64,000 nt of DNA from Chrysemys picta bellii (taxonomy: Eukaryota; Chordata; Testudines; Emydidae), in assembly GCF_011386835.1 (NCBI RefSeq), contig NC_088797.1, positions 100,760,264 through 100,824,263 on the forward strand, given 5' to 3'. Below the pieces are notes generated by a model that saw nothing but the letters and a program-made list of their open reading frames with translations, was not told the origin of the DNA and searched no databases. The number at the start of each line of letters is the position of its first letter. The first letter of the stretch is position 1. Below are positions 12,726 through 23,525 of this stretch, in pieces. A program made the translations under genes and the position numbers.

Positions 12726-13490
12726 TTATGGATTTCAAGGCCAGAAGGAGCCATTGTGATCATCTAGTCTGACCTCCTGTATATCACAGGGCATAAAACT
12801 TCCCTGAAAATATTCCAAGAGGAAATCTTTTATGAAAAAACCCAATCTTGATTTTAAAATTGCCAGTAACGGAGAATCAACTACGATAAATTGTTTCAAT
12901 GGTTATTCTCAGCACTAAAAACGTATGTCTCATTTCTGGTCTGAGTTTGTCTAGCTTTAACATCCAGCCATCAGATCACGTTATACTTTTCTCTGCCAGA
13001 CTGAAAAGCCCATTATTAAATATTTGTTCCCATATAGGTACTTATAGACTGTAATCAAGTCACCCCTTAACTTTCTCTTTGTTAAAATAAATAGATTGAG
13101 TTCCTTGAGTCTATCACTATAAGGCAAGTTTTCTAATCCTTTAATCACTCTCGTGGCTCTTCTCTGAACCCTCTCCAATTTATCAACACATTTCTTCAGC
13201 ATCACACTGGGAGCACATGTTCAGTTGATTATCCACCATAACTCCCAAATCTTTTTAAGAGTCACTGCTTCCCAGGATAGAGTCCCCCATTGTGTAACTG
13301 TGGCTTGCAGTCTTTGTTCCCAGATGCATATCTTTAAGTTTGACCATATTAAAACACATATTGTTTCCTTGCACCCAGTTTACTAAGCAATCCAGATTGC
13401 TTTGTATCAGTGACCTGTGCTCTTTATTATTTACCACTATCCCAATCTTTGTAAACTTTTATCAGTGATGACTTTATGTTTTCTTCTTTG
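12726..13490 (-). mobile_element. CR1 LINE 3' fragment, internally deleted
   Basis: The 3' end of a CR1 non-LTR retrotransposon, transcribed leftward. The leftmost part (ttcaaggccagaaggagcca) is the usual CR1 3' end read in antisense. The minus-strand frame at 12981-13205 carries the CR1 reverse transcriptase C-terminus, with the pattern [13 protein letters not shown]...RLKELNLF...[12 protein letters not shown]. Against the copy at 24861-25865 it lacks about 140 bp at the join near 13199-13204 (ttcttcagcatcacactggg). Upstream CR1 sequence follows to about 13490. It is 5'-truncated, as most CR1 copies are, and inactive. Confidence 0.85.
12981..13205 (-). pseudogene. CR1 reverse transcriptase C-terminal remnant
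   Basis: About 60 residues match the conserved C-terminal tail of CR1 ORF2, beyond the polymerase palm. No catalytic residues lie in this part. The frame ends naturally at the left and is cut on the right by the internal deletion. Confidence 0.75.
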
Positions 13491-13942
13491 TTCTTAGATA
13501 AGTATGGACTATATTCTTTGTTCCTAGGCGCTCAGTAACCTTTGTAGCCGGAGTTACATGTTGTCATTGGCTTCCCCTGCAGTGCAGGAACTATAAACTT
13601 GTTCTGAGGGTTTAGGAAACATGTTTTTCCAACAGGAGACACACTGAAAGTGAAAGGAAGGATGATGTACAGATCATTTACTCCCAAACTATAACACTTG
13701 CAGACCAGACACCCTCCATCCAAAGCCTATGGATCCTGCCCAGTGTTCACATTTATGCACAAAGAAAGGGAGAGCATTCGGTCAATTACCACTTGTCTTT
13801 TCCACTGGCTTCAAAGCCATTACATCTCTCTTTCTTCTTAGATCATCTACCAAATATTCATCTAGAGGAACACCCGAGCCTATAGTTTTACTATTTTACT
13901 TTTCTGGCTTGTGCATCAACATAAATGTCACATTCCATTTTC
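13491..13942. other. No gene seen
   Basis: Between the CR1 and the PLE insertion. No repeat family or exon recognised. Confidence 0.4.
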
Positions 13943-13954
13943 AGGACCATCTAA

Positions 13955-14198
13955 AGTAGGAGAACACTTCAACCTCCCTGGCCACACAATAGCAGATGTT
14001 AAGGTAGCCATCTTACAGCAAAAAAACTTCAGGACCAGACTCCAAAGAGAAACTGCTGAGCTTCAGTTCATCTGCAAATTTGACACCATCAGATCAGGAT
14101 TAAACAAAGACTGTGAATGGCTATCCAACTACAGAAACAGTTTCTCCTCCCTTGGTGTTCACACCTCAACTGCTAGCAGAGCACCTCACCCTCCCTGA
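13955..14198 (+). pseudogene. PLE GIY-YIG endonuclease C-terminal remnant
   Basis: The plus-strand frame encodes the conserved tail of Penelope-like ORFs. The pattern is VGEHF...PGHT, then KVAILQQKNF, then RLQRETAELQFICKF and GLNKD, which belongs to the region after the GIY-YIG endonuclease domain. The GIY-YIG motif and the reverse transcriptase are missing through 5' truncation. The frame runs in from the host flank, so the apparent start codon at 13911 is not the element's own. Confidence 0.7.
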
Positions 14199-14263
14199 TT
14201 GAAGTAACCTCGTTATCTCCACACTGATATATACCTGCCTCTGGAGATTTCCATTACTTGCAT

Positions 14264-14302
14264 CTGAAGAAGTGAGGTTCTGACCCACGAAAGCTTATGC
14301 TC
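14264..14302 (+). ncRNA. Hammerhead-ribozyme-like motif in PLE tail (core boxes intact)
   Basis: Seen: box CTGAAGA (CUGANGA consensus) at 14264-14270, a helix II candidate 14272-14288 (gtgag...cccac with one mismatch), box GAAA at 14289-14292, then agc/ttat/gct forming a 3-bp helix III, and a UC dinucleotide at 14301-14302 where cleavage would be expected. Known: hammerhead motifs occur in the terminal repeats of Penelope-like elements. Odd: one extra A lies between CUGANGA and helix II. Helix I pairing is not obvious. Activity is not shown. Confidence 0.5.
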
Positions 14303-14403
14303 CCAGTACTTCTGTTAGTCTCAAAGGTACCACAGGACCCTCTGTTGCTTTTTACAGATTCAGACTAACACGGCTACCCCTCTGATACTTGAGGACCATC
14401 TAA

Positions 14404-15109
14404 GTAATTCCACTATCATCAAATGATGAGCTCATTTACATCACCCAGATAAGGGAATAGCGTTGGAAAGTTGTCATTGAGGGAGTAACTTGAGGTCAAT
14501 TGGGCTTTACAGGTGGCCCTGAAAACAGAATCAGAATCTTATTAATGAACATGCATTAAGCCAGACTGCATGAACCAGAAAAGAACACATATCACAGCCT
14601 GAGTTTGCAGGCTTGGCAATTAGTAAAAACATCTTTTTGCTGAGCAAAACTCATCTGGAAAATCAATGACACAAAATAAATGTGTAACCACACAGTGTCC
14701 ATTTTACAAAGTCTCTTTTCACAAAAGATCCCCAGCTGGCAAACTGGCAACAACCAGTGAGCAGAGTCTAAAGGAGAGAATAAAAAAGTGTCCTCCATAG
14801 GCTCTGCAGTTTCATTTCTCTGCTCCTTCCCTCAGAGAACCACACAGGACAGCAGTGGCTGCCACAAATAAATGATATTACAACTGCTAAAATTTAAAAT
14901 AAAGACCACCTCCTACCACCAATGAGTAATAACCAGACAGAGGAACAATGCTCTACCCCATCCCAGCAAAATGCAGTGCAGACCCCTCCCCAGCTGCCAG
15001 GAATCAGCACCTTACTCTTCCCCCTGCCAGAAAGAAGAACAGGGCCCCTGCTCCAGTGCCAGGTACCAACACCTCCGAACAGAGGCAGCTTGGGGATGTG
15101 GAAGGGTTA
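14404..15109. other. No gene seen
   Basis: No repeat family, domain or exon recognised. The frames at 14592 and 14922 are short and lack splice context. Confidence 0.4.
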
Positions 15110-15117
15110 ACCTAATG

Positions 15118-15415
15118 CAGGGGTAGGTAACCTATGGCACGTGTGCCAAAGGCGGCACGTGAGCTGATTTTCAGTGGCACTCACACTCCTGGCCACCGGT
15201 CTGGGGGGCTCTGTATTTTAATTTAATTTTAAACAGAGCTTCTTAAACATTTTAAACACCTTATTTACTTTACATACAACAATAGTTATATATTATAGAT
15301 TCATAGAAAGAGACCTTCTAAAAACGTTAAAATGTATTACTGACACGCAAAACCTTAAATTAGAGGGAATAAACGAAGACTCAGCACACTACTTCGGAAA
15401 GGTTGCCGACCCCTG
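15118..15415 (+). mobile_element. Non-autonomous hAT element (298 bp) with 8-bp target duplication
   Basis: Terminal inverted repeats start caggggtaggtaacct on the left, and caggggtcggcaacct when the right end is read on the minus strand (14 of 16 match). The CAGGG terminus and 8-bp duplication (acctaatg 15110-15117, gcctaatg 15416-15423, 7 of 8 match) are standard hAT features. No transposase frame is present, so it was mobilised in trans. Confidence 0.85.
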
Positions 15416-15423
15416 GCCTAATG

Positions 15424-15684
15424 CTTGTGCCTAAAAATATGTTTTAAAATAATTCCCACAGTTATAATCTAACTTTTCAACTCTCCAGTTCCCTGGAGGG
15501 AAGGTTAACCCACTTTGCCCTGCACAGCAATTGGGGCCTGTAGCAGAGCTAGTCTCTGGACAACCTAATGAGTTCAGCTGTCCTGATTGACTACATCACC
15601 TGCTTGGTAGGAGGAGACAGCAGACCAGCGCTTAAGCCCAGCAGCATTGCGGCAGCTGTTCAAAACATTCACCCACAGCTGTGA
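15424..15684. other. Possible old LTR-type sequence
   Basis: Moderately G+C-rich, with words such as cacctgcttggtaggaggag (about 15597) that look like turtle LTR promoter-proximal sequence. No TG...CA ends or target duplication found, so this is a weak guess. Confidence 0.2.
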
Positions 15685-15860
15685 TAGCTCCTGCCTTGCC
15701 TGACTCCAGGTAACCCAGCTTTGACCCTCAGCTCTGATTCCTGAGTTCTGCTCTGACCCTTGGCTCTGGCATTTGCCTCTGATTCCAGCTCTGAAATTTG
15801 GCTCTGGCATCTGGTCTCTGACTCTGGTTCTGACCTTCAGCTCTCACTCTTGGCGCTGGC
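15685..15860. repeat. Degenerate minisatellite of ctctgactctggc-type units
   Basis: Repeated short units rich in ctctg, cagctctgac and ggctctggcat occur about a dozen times with drift in length (roughly 12-20 bp). The minus-strand frame at 15574-15810 is repetitive for this reason and is not a gene. Confidence 0.6.
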
Positions 15861-17350
15861 ATCTGTCCTCTGATTTCTGTCTACCATCTCCTGCTCCAAC
15901 CACTAGGCACAACTGCCCATGTCCTGGTGTCTGACAGCAACTGGAACAGCAAAGTGCCACGGAGAGGTTGGGAAGTGGGTGTTGAGCACACTGGTCACAC
16001 TGTGTGTCTGGCACAGCCACACATTTTCATCAACAGCCACTAGTAACACCCAAACACTTCTCCCCAATCCAATCTTTCTTGCAAGAAACCCCAAAGAAAA
16101 TGCAAACCAAGCCCAGCAGGCCCAGCACTAGACACATATCACCAGTGAAAGGTAATTGTGAAAAAGCACCTTCACATACATTTATCAAATACGAAGATAA
16201 ACATCAGGGTCTTTGGCACTTGCAGATTATACAAAGTCAATGCTCAGTAAGCCCTTGATCATTCATGACCTCATGCCAAAAGGTTTCAACCTGACCTACA
16301 TGGCAGAAAGCTTGCTGAATGATACAGCATGTCCCCTGCCAGCTAATCTCAGCCTCCACACAACCCAGACTACTCATTACAGCACAGACCTAGACACATA
16401 GAAGACAAGGATGGAGGAAGAGTAGCTATCCTTTTCCAGTCCAGTCTCAAATGCAAGAGAGACCACCCTAAGATAAAATCCTTTGAGGCTATCCAACTAC
16501 TGTAAATTTAGAGTCAACATGTGCATTCTGCTTATCTTTACATCTCCAAAAAGCAAATGTCAGAGGAGCTGACTGAGATGCTGTCTCACATGGTGATGAA
16601 TGTCTTAAAACTTAATATGAGCATTTAGGTGCTACCGTAATAAATATTTCCCTGGGAGAGTTCAGCATCTGTTGAAAATGCCTTTAATGCAATAGCTCAA
16701 AACCTCCTATTCACACTTTCCTCCGTTGTTTTTTCCCAGTTAATCTCTGGATCTTCACACAGACCTTGGCTTACCTTTCAGACTGAGCATGGGTACAGGG
16801 AACACAAGAAACACCAACCTTTCCTTGCCTGAACACTACCTCATCCAGGTGGAGATGAGAATCCTCCTAAGTTTCCTAGCAACACAGGCCACTGAGAGCG
16901 TATATCAATGCAGAGCCTCACTTTCTCGTTTGAAATCCTCATGGAATACCCTGTCAAATTCAAGGTTTCAGGCCTCATCTTCAAAGTCATATTTCAGATT
17001 TTTCCAAGTTAACCAATGAGCCACCTTAGCTCTTGTAATTGTCACATCCAATGACTACTATGTTCCTGGAACAATGCAACCATTAGTCTCAATAGCAAAA
17101 TGCATGTGTGCAGGAGACCACTTTCTCTGAAACTCACTTCCCAAAAAGATCAGGATGACCATGAATTTAAGTGCCTGCAGAGCAAAATGCAAACCCCACC
17201 TCTTTAACCTAGCCTACCTTCCATTGTAATACATTTAAAAACAAAAAAAACCTACCAATCAACCTCCCCCCAAATCCCTATACAATTATCTAAGTCCAGT
17301 TCGTGCTGAGTAGAAGGAAGAGAGAAAACATATTTTATGCATAGCATTTG

Positions 17351-17373
17351 ATGATGGTGGTGGTGGTGGTGGG
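17351..17373. repeat. (tgg)n microsatellite
   Basis: Short trinucleotide run gatgatggtggtggtggtgg, slightly interrupted at its left end. Confidence 0.8.
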
Positions 17374-17931
17374 AGGTGATTAGATACCCCAGTGATGGGG
17401 GGCATATGAAAACCTAGATACATAGAACCGCACATTAAAATTCCCTTGTTTTAGTATTTTTGTGTCATAATCTTGTGAGTACATGGACAGATATGAAAGA
17501 CACCAGTCAACTTAAAAATCTAATTAAAAAACAAATAAACAAAAAACAATATTTCAAAGTTAGATTCAGAGACTGCACCTGCCACTGAGCCCAGATGCCA
17601 ATGTGACTCACATAAGCAAAAGGAGCAACTTGTTAACTGGTATAGTTCTGCCATAAAATTAACTATACACAAAGTGCTATCAAGTCCACAAAGTTGAAAG
17701 AACACAAAACCAAATATATATATTTCCTCTGATTTTTTTCAGTTACAGTAAATCTGGGTACGATTCATAATAATACATATACTCTTTCGGGGGGAGGAGG
17801 GGACTTATTTTTAAATTGACTACATGCCTTTGTTTTTAAACACAAGAAATGCACAAGAATTAACCCAAGTTGAGCATCGGACTCTAGTTAGTAAATCTAT
17901 AGTTAAAAACTTAATAAAATGCAAGTTACAA

Positions 17932-17973
17932 AAAAGTATGGATTATTGGCTCAAAAGTATGGATTATTGGCTC
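17932..17973. repeat. Perfect 21-bp tandem duplication
   Basis: Two identical 21-bp units (aaaagtatggattattggct plus c) sit head to tail at 17932-17952 and 17953-17973. There is no third unit. Confidence 0.95.
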
Positions 17974-18699
17974 AATTAAGACCAAGAGCATTTATGAGAA
18001 ACAAGGGTTTCTCATATAAATAAGTATTTAGGAGGGTTTCTAGAACACACATTTTTTTAAGACTGGACAAACTGATCCTTTGCTAAAAGGAGGAAGCTAC
18101 TCGTATTCTCTCTTTCTACATGCTATGGCAAACTACAGTCTTCTTTAATAGGAGGGCAGGCACATAGCTATTTTTGATTCCAACGTTAAAAAGCAGCCTA
18201 AGTTGTTAGAGAACAATAGCATCAATACGTCTATTAGTGAAGAATGTTTCACCATTTAACTATAAACTGACTAGTTAGTAAAAGAAAAATACTTGGTTAA
18301 AGTGTAAGTTACTATATCTTACTGCGCCTACTAATCAGAAATATCGTCACCACCACAATTCATAACACTATATAACATTAATGCATGAATAGCATAACAG
18401 TTAAAGAGCTCACTGTATTATGTGTCTATTTTTCTTTGATGTAAAACAAAGTTAAACCAGTGAAGCAAAAATGATCCATTTAATACTTTTGCTCTGTGAT
18501 GCATTTATATAGGTTTTTGTTGTTGTTACAGTGCTTCCATTCATTCTTATGCTTTAGTGGTTCAACTGCAATTTATCAGCTTGTAGTGGAAAATACCTGG
18601 TACCTACTTAAAATGCATGGAGCTAGCAATAAAATTAACCTTGTGGCAATTGTTTTCCCACATGTTTGATAGACCAATGTCAGCTCATCTGTTAGAAGG

Positions 18700-19140
18700 A
18701 AATAAAAAAGTCAAGCCTAAATGTACAAAAAATTATGATGGAAGCCTTAAATAAAGCAAGGGTAATGCAAGTTTATTGAGTCAAAAATCAATCAATGAGC
18801 GAGTGGATTAGGAGCACCTCATAAGCCCCAAAGAAATAATTTGCCCAAACACTGGGATTTAATGGCGGAGGACCAAATTCCAACACTTTTAGGAAGTAAA
18901 TAATGAAAAATCAATTCAAAAGGAAAAACAGATCAAGAACCCTGGATTCTGACATGCCGACACATTTATTGCTGAATACCATTTCTCGGCTGACCCGAAA
19001 ACTTCGGAAGGTGTTTATTTACTTTCAACACCTTCCAGAGATCAATATTTTTAATTTGGATCCGAGTTATTATTTTTCACATCACAGCATCGGGAAGCGG
19101 AGTAAAGTGGCTCATATTTTAGTGCTAAAAAGATCGATAT
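18700..19140. promoter_or_regulatory. Candidate conserved non-coding element with hairpin
   Basis: Complex, non-repetitive sequence with TAAT-like and homeobox-type words (aaatcaatcaatgagcgag near 18785). It also has a good hairpin around 19007-19038, where ggaaggtgtt pairs with aacaccttcc across about 12 bases. The texture is enhancer-like. The frame at 18903-19142 is probably not coding, since no splice context or family match is seen. Confidence 0.3.
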
Positions 19141-20384
19141 GACAGTTTCACCTTCACTGCAGCCCCCTGCAGTTGCCTGGGTGCACATCATAACGTCCCG
19201 CAGGGGGGTGCAGGTGCCACGGCGCAGGGAGCAGGTCATTACCCAGCCAGGGAGCCAGACAGCCCATGATTTAGCTGATCATGAAGGGCCTGCTGCCCTT
19301 AGAAAACCAATCTTGTTTCTCTCACTTTATCAGGCCTGTCTTTTACCCAGCCCAAGAGAAGGGGGAGGGGGAAAGAGAGAGAGAAAGAGAGGGAAAGCAG
19401 GAGCAAAGAAAGAGACATGATCAGTTTCATAAAGCAGATTACATCCCTCATCATAAATGCATTCATTCTTTTTGACCTTCCTTGAATTAGGGAACCTCAA
19501 TAAACTATAATTAATGTTCTATATATTTTTCCAAAATATTATTCAGAAAGCTGAGAGGGGTAGCACAGAATGGATGAGGGGTGGGAAGGAAGGGGGAGAA
19601 TCTCCTGCAGCAAGAGGCATCATTCATAGACCCTGGTGGCTCTATTGATTGTTGCTGCTGGGGCTGGTGGAGACAGGCAGGGAGAGTTATGGACCCAGTC
19701 AGTGGATCACTGCCCTGACATCTCTTTCACTGCAATGGTTTAAGTGTCTGCTGCCTCTCCAATAGCCAAAGAAAATGGTATGTGCTACCTCACCTACTGT
19801 CATAGCTAACTTACCTCTAGTCTGAATTTAGCTACCTCTACTTCATTATTAGGTATTCATTTATACAGCACCTTTTACATATACAGCCCTAGGCTTAAAA
19901 TTCTCTCTGCCAATGGAATCCATCCTGCCAGGAGGAATGGTAAGATTCCAGGATTATTGCAAGGGGCTACACAATATAAGCCTTAGACAACACTATGAAA
20001 CAAGGGACACTGTGTAAAATACTTATAGGAAAAAAACATATTGAGTTAAACTTTTAAAATGTTGAAAGTCAGTGATATGCATATAGAGACACATATGCCA
20101 ATCATGGGCACAGCTTGGCTTCTATATTTAGGGAGGCAGCTCCAGTCAGGCCAACAGGGCCACGCATGTGGGGACAAATTCCATGCCTGCCTGAGGTTTG
20201 CAGTTTTTAGGGGGGAGGGACATCCCCCCACTTCCCCAAACTACTCCCATTGGGCAGTCTTACATTTACTTTTCAATTAATACTCTGAGCTCTATCCCTG
20301 AATGGTCACTACTACTTGTTAATTTCTCAAGTGTGGGGCTTCATGTAGGCAATTCCTGAGGGAGAAAAGTTACTTTTTATAGTA
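19141..20384. other. No gene seen; GA-rich run inside
   Basis: Contains a purine run near 19358-19412 (gggagggggaaagagagaga). No gene or classified repeat recognised. Confidence 0.4.
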
Positions 20385-20640
20385 AATAGTGGGGTTCTTT
20401 GAGATGATTGTCCATATGGCGCCAGTAGCACTTCTACTTCTTCGGAGTCTCTTGCTAGCGAAAGGACCTAAAGGGTGATTGGGGTAGCCTCCATCGTACG
20501 CCCTGGGAACACGACCTGAGGGAGGAGGGAGCAGCAAGACTTCCCAAAGGATGCTACTTGCTAGAAGCTTCCTAGGAGTGCTTCCTTCCAAGAGCGTAGT
20601 TCCAAATGGGCTATCCTCTCAAAGAACCAGTAAGTAAATG
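20385..20640. mobile_element. DIRS-like terminal palindrome relic
   Basis: Inverted arms: ggttctttgagatgattgtc at 20393-20412, and ggttctttgagaggatagcc when 20628-20609 is read on the minus strand. The arms resemble the terminal repeat of the DIRS element at 61600-61669 (gttcttcgagatgtgttgct). The separation (about 230 bp between outer ends) is also like that element's terminal palindrome. No coding region is attached. It is best read as a solo terminal fragment of a related DIRS family. Confidence 0.5.
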
Positions 20641-22411
20641 TTTTTTTTTCTTGTCACTAATCACTGTTCTTGATGACGTAATTGAGAATAAAAAAATATT
20701 TTTGTCATGAAGATCCTCGCATCAGTACAACTTGTCAGTGTTTTGGGACTCATCCTGCAAATCCTTGATCATGCAAGTAGTCAGTTCTTAATTATAAAAT
20801 AGTCTCATTGAAATCAGGGCCTACTCGTATGTGTAAGATTTAGTAGGATCAAGTCCTTCATATCCCTTTCTTTTGTTTGGTCTTCATGTCCACTGTACTG
20901 CCTCAACAACTTTGTACCCTCAGTGCCCTATGCAGTAACCGGAAACAGGACATTACCCCTTCAAATTAAGTATCAGAGCTAGAGGACATGTTAAAATAAT
21001 AATACTATGTAAAGGTGTGTACAGAGCTCCAAGAAGCATCCCTGCATATTTTAATTATAGTGACACTGCAAAATCATGCTGTGGAGACTGCCTTAGTAGT
21101 TGGTAAAATGTGCTGTAATCCCCATAGTTGTCTGGAGTACCCAAACATATGCACTCTGATCAGTTTGGACAGCTTGCGTGTAGATGAACTGGCTCCTGGC
21201 CTTATCCATATATGCCCTAAAAAGATGCATGGGACCACTGGCCATCCACTAAAGCCAGCAGGACAGGAGGATAGACCATTGCCACCTCCACAACAACACA
21301 TCTGTAGGCAGTGGGGATCTGGGATTAAGTCTGGGGATGGAAAGATGGAGCAGCTACTTCATGAGTGAGAAGGGGAAAGCAGCAACAAATGTGAGGGTGC
21401 TCTGGGAGGAGTCACAGCAAATGGGGGATAACGGGTATCTCAGGAAATGGGGGATTCTAGGAGCCTTCACCTACTCCCTGGTATGGTGGCTCCCAGATCA
21501 AAGGATTGAGTGCTACTGTAGCAATCAACGGTTTTGTTTACAACTCTTGGCTAGCAGAAGGTGGTAGCTCTGCCTGGCCTGCATACCGAGGGACCAAGCT
21601 GTTCCTCAGCATGTGGACTAGCTTTGATTGGCTCCTCTTGCCCCGCAGGCTGCGAATGGAGAAGGACAGCCAACAAGATACGAATTCCTGGCAAACTAGG
21701 TGTTCTCCCACCAGACCAGTAGCAGGATTTGAACCCATAGGATTGATAGGTCTCAGGTTGAGTCAAAGCTGACAATCCCATATACTGGAAGGTAGAAAGC
21801 AGAAATTGTAGCCAGGGGAACTCTGAAACAGCTCAGTGCACATCAGTCAGATTTGTCTAAGTACAGTAAAATGTCTAACGTTAAAGGGATGGAGGACTGT
21901 CTCAGGTCTACCCCTTGCTGAGCTGTCCAGAAGAAGCATCTCTTCAATTTAATTTCATTAAAGAAGTTTTCCTGGAAAAAGGCTTCCTTATTTCTAAATA
22001 AATCATTTGGAACTCAGCAGAACCCTCTTTATCGAATACTTTTTGCAATTCAGAAACGAAGCTGTCAGCTTGACAAATTTTGGAACTGGATCAAGAAGCA
22101 AGACTTGCAGTTCCTACATCAGTACTAGGCGATCAGAGAACGTAAAAGCTCGGACTGGGACCAACAATATTTTTGGATCTGTCCTGTCATACTTTCCAAA
22201 TCACCTACAGGACTAGTGGAGGAACTTACGACCCCAGTCTGGGAGAGAGACATCTGTAAGAGACAAATTCTTGCCCAACCTTGGAAAAGACCCAGATATC
22301 TGTATTTTTCCCTAGTAGCCAAGTTATTTTGCAGAAACTTGCTACATTTGCAAGATTCAGTCCTCCAGGGGCCTATTTGTTCTGTTAAGTATACTTTTGA
22401 CTTAAAGAGTC
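20641..22411. other. No gene seen; a MITE-like fragment inside
   Basis: 20740-20865 contains words (ctcattgaaatcagggcc, gatttagtaggatcaag) typical of turtle 'gaagtcaatgggac' repeats. The remainder carries no recognised gene. Frames at 21015-21781 overlap on both strands without domain support. Confidence 0.35.
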
Positions 22412-22423
22412 TTTTAAGATATT

Positions 22424-22591
22424 TTTCAGAGTAGCAGCCGTGTTAGTCTGTATCCGCAAAAAGAAGAACAGGAGTACTTGTGGCACCTTTAGAGGCATAT
22501 GCATCCGAAGAAGTGGGCTGTAGTCCACGAAAGCTTATGCTCTAATAAATTTGTTAGTCTCTAAAGGTGCCACAAGTACTCCTGTTCTTCT
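22424..22591. mobile_element. PLE copy B: inverted double tail with 12-bp target duplication
   Basis: A 168-bp insertion flanked by the exact direct repeat ttttaagatatt (22412-22423, 22592-22603). The left half is the PLE 3' tail in reverse complement (ttcagagtagcagccgtgtt...). The right half is the same family forward, with the hammerhead-like region (22505-22543) and its downstream sequence. The shared section (gtctctaaaggtgcc...cctgttctt) is therefore present in both orientations and forms a hairpin. The hammerhead core is broken here: box 1 reads CCGAAGA instead of CTGANGA, while GAAA is kept at 22529-22532. Confidence 0.85.
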
Positions 22592-22603
22592 TTTTAAGAT
22601 ATT

Positions 22604-22943
22604 GTCCTTCCCTGGCACATCTTTCCCAGTCTCTTCCTTGGTGGCTGGTGTAATATACTGCTGTGGTTTTGTTTGTCAAGACTTGAACAACTTTGTGTAT
22701 GATCATAAGAAGGAAAGTCAAGTCTTGAATTGCACCCCAGCCCGCTTTTGTGGTTTCTGATTATTACTGCAGATGATGCGCAGGTGAGAAGGAAACACCT
22801 ATAAGAGCCTTCAACATCCCAAGTCACTGTGACTAAGGTGTCATTGTACAATGGGAACGGTACACCATCCATTATAGCCCTTGTAAAGATCTCAGACATA
22901 ACTTGGCAAATAATGTAATGTGGTACATGAAACTACAAGGCCT
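22604..22943. other. No gene seen
   Basis: No recognised repeat, domain or exon. Confidence 0.4.
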
Positions 22944-23525
22944 AACAGCCGAACCCCCTGCATTGAGACCCCCTGCCATACCCTGCACCCCAACCCCCTG
23001 CCTCACCCCTCACCCTTCCTGCATCCCAACCCACTGCCCTGAGCCCCATGCTGCACCCCTCCTGCGCCCTGACCCCCTGCCGTACCCTGCACTCCTCCTG
23101 CACCCTGACCCCCGCCGCACCCTGCACTCCGACCCCCTGCCCTGAACCCCCTGCCACACCCTGCACTCCTCTTGCACCCCAATCCCCTGCCCTGAGCCCC
23201 CTGCCACACCCTGCATCCTGACCCCTTGCTGTACCCCTCACCCTTCCTGCACCCCACACCCCAACTCCCTGCCCTGAGCCCTCACCACACCCCGCCTGTA
23301 CCTCCTGGGGTCAGGGAGGGGGAAGAGTTGGGGTGGGGATTTCGGGGAAGGGTTGGAATGGGGGCAGGGAAGGGGCAGGAAGAGGCGGGGTAGGGGCGTG
23401 GCTTCATGGAAGGGGTGGAGTGGGGGCGGGGCCAAGGGCGGGGGGGAGGTGTCAGTAATGCAGCCCTCAGGCCAATGTACTAGTCCTCATGTAGCCCTCA
23501 TAGTCATTTGAGTTTGAGACCCCTG
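22944..23525 (-). mobile_element. 5'-degraded hAT-like element carrying a ccctg-rich minisatellite
   Basis: The right end, read on the minus strand, begins caggggtctcaaactcaaat, a typical hAT terminus. Inside, 22957-23290 is a degenerate tandem array of words such as gccccctgccacaccctgca and ctcctgcaccc, followed by a G-rich half (23305-23455). No matching left terminus was found, so the element is truncated or its left end has decayed. Glycine- and cysteine-rich frames on the minus strand reflect the repeat only. Confidence 0.6.

Larger units (their letters stand above)
13955..14391 (+). mobile_element. Penelope-like element 3' copy A with 12-bp target duplication
   Basis: A 437-bp 5'-truncated insertion flanked by the exact 12-bp direct repeat aggaccatctaa (13943-13954 and 14392-14403). 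It begins inside the endonuclease C-terminus (see 13955-14198), runs through a hammerhead-like core (14264-14302), and ends with the family tail cagactaacacggctaccc...ctgatactt (about 14360-14391). The same tail closes the copy at 59051-59170. This establishes the tail as a terminal sequence and the insertion as target-primed. Confidence 0.85.
15861..18699. other. No gene seen
   Basis: AT-leaning sequence without recognisable domains. It contains a (tgg)n run and a 21-bp tandem duplication, listed separately. Confidence 0.4.

Noticed and set aside
13911..13954. Start codon of a host gene at 13911
   Set aside because: The open frame crosses the exact 12-bp target duplication into a Penelope-like element, so the start belongs to flanking DNA.
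15685..15860. CRISPR-like direct repeat array
   Set aside because: Units drift in length and sequence with no unique spacers. It is a minisatellite in a vertebrate genome.
22903..23435. Cysteine/glycine-rich minus-strand frames resembling a keratin- or metallothionein-like protein
   Set aside because: The periodicity comes from the ccctg-rich minisatellite, and three frames show the same periodic look.
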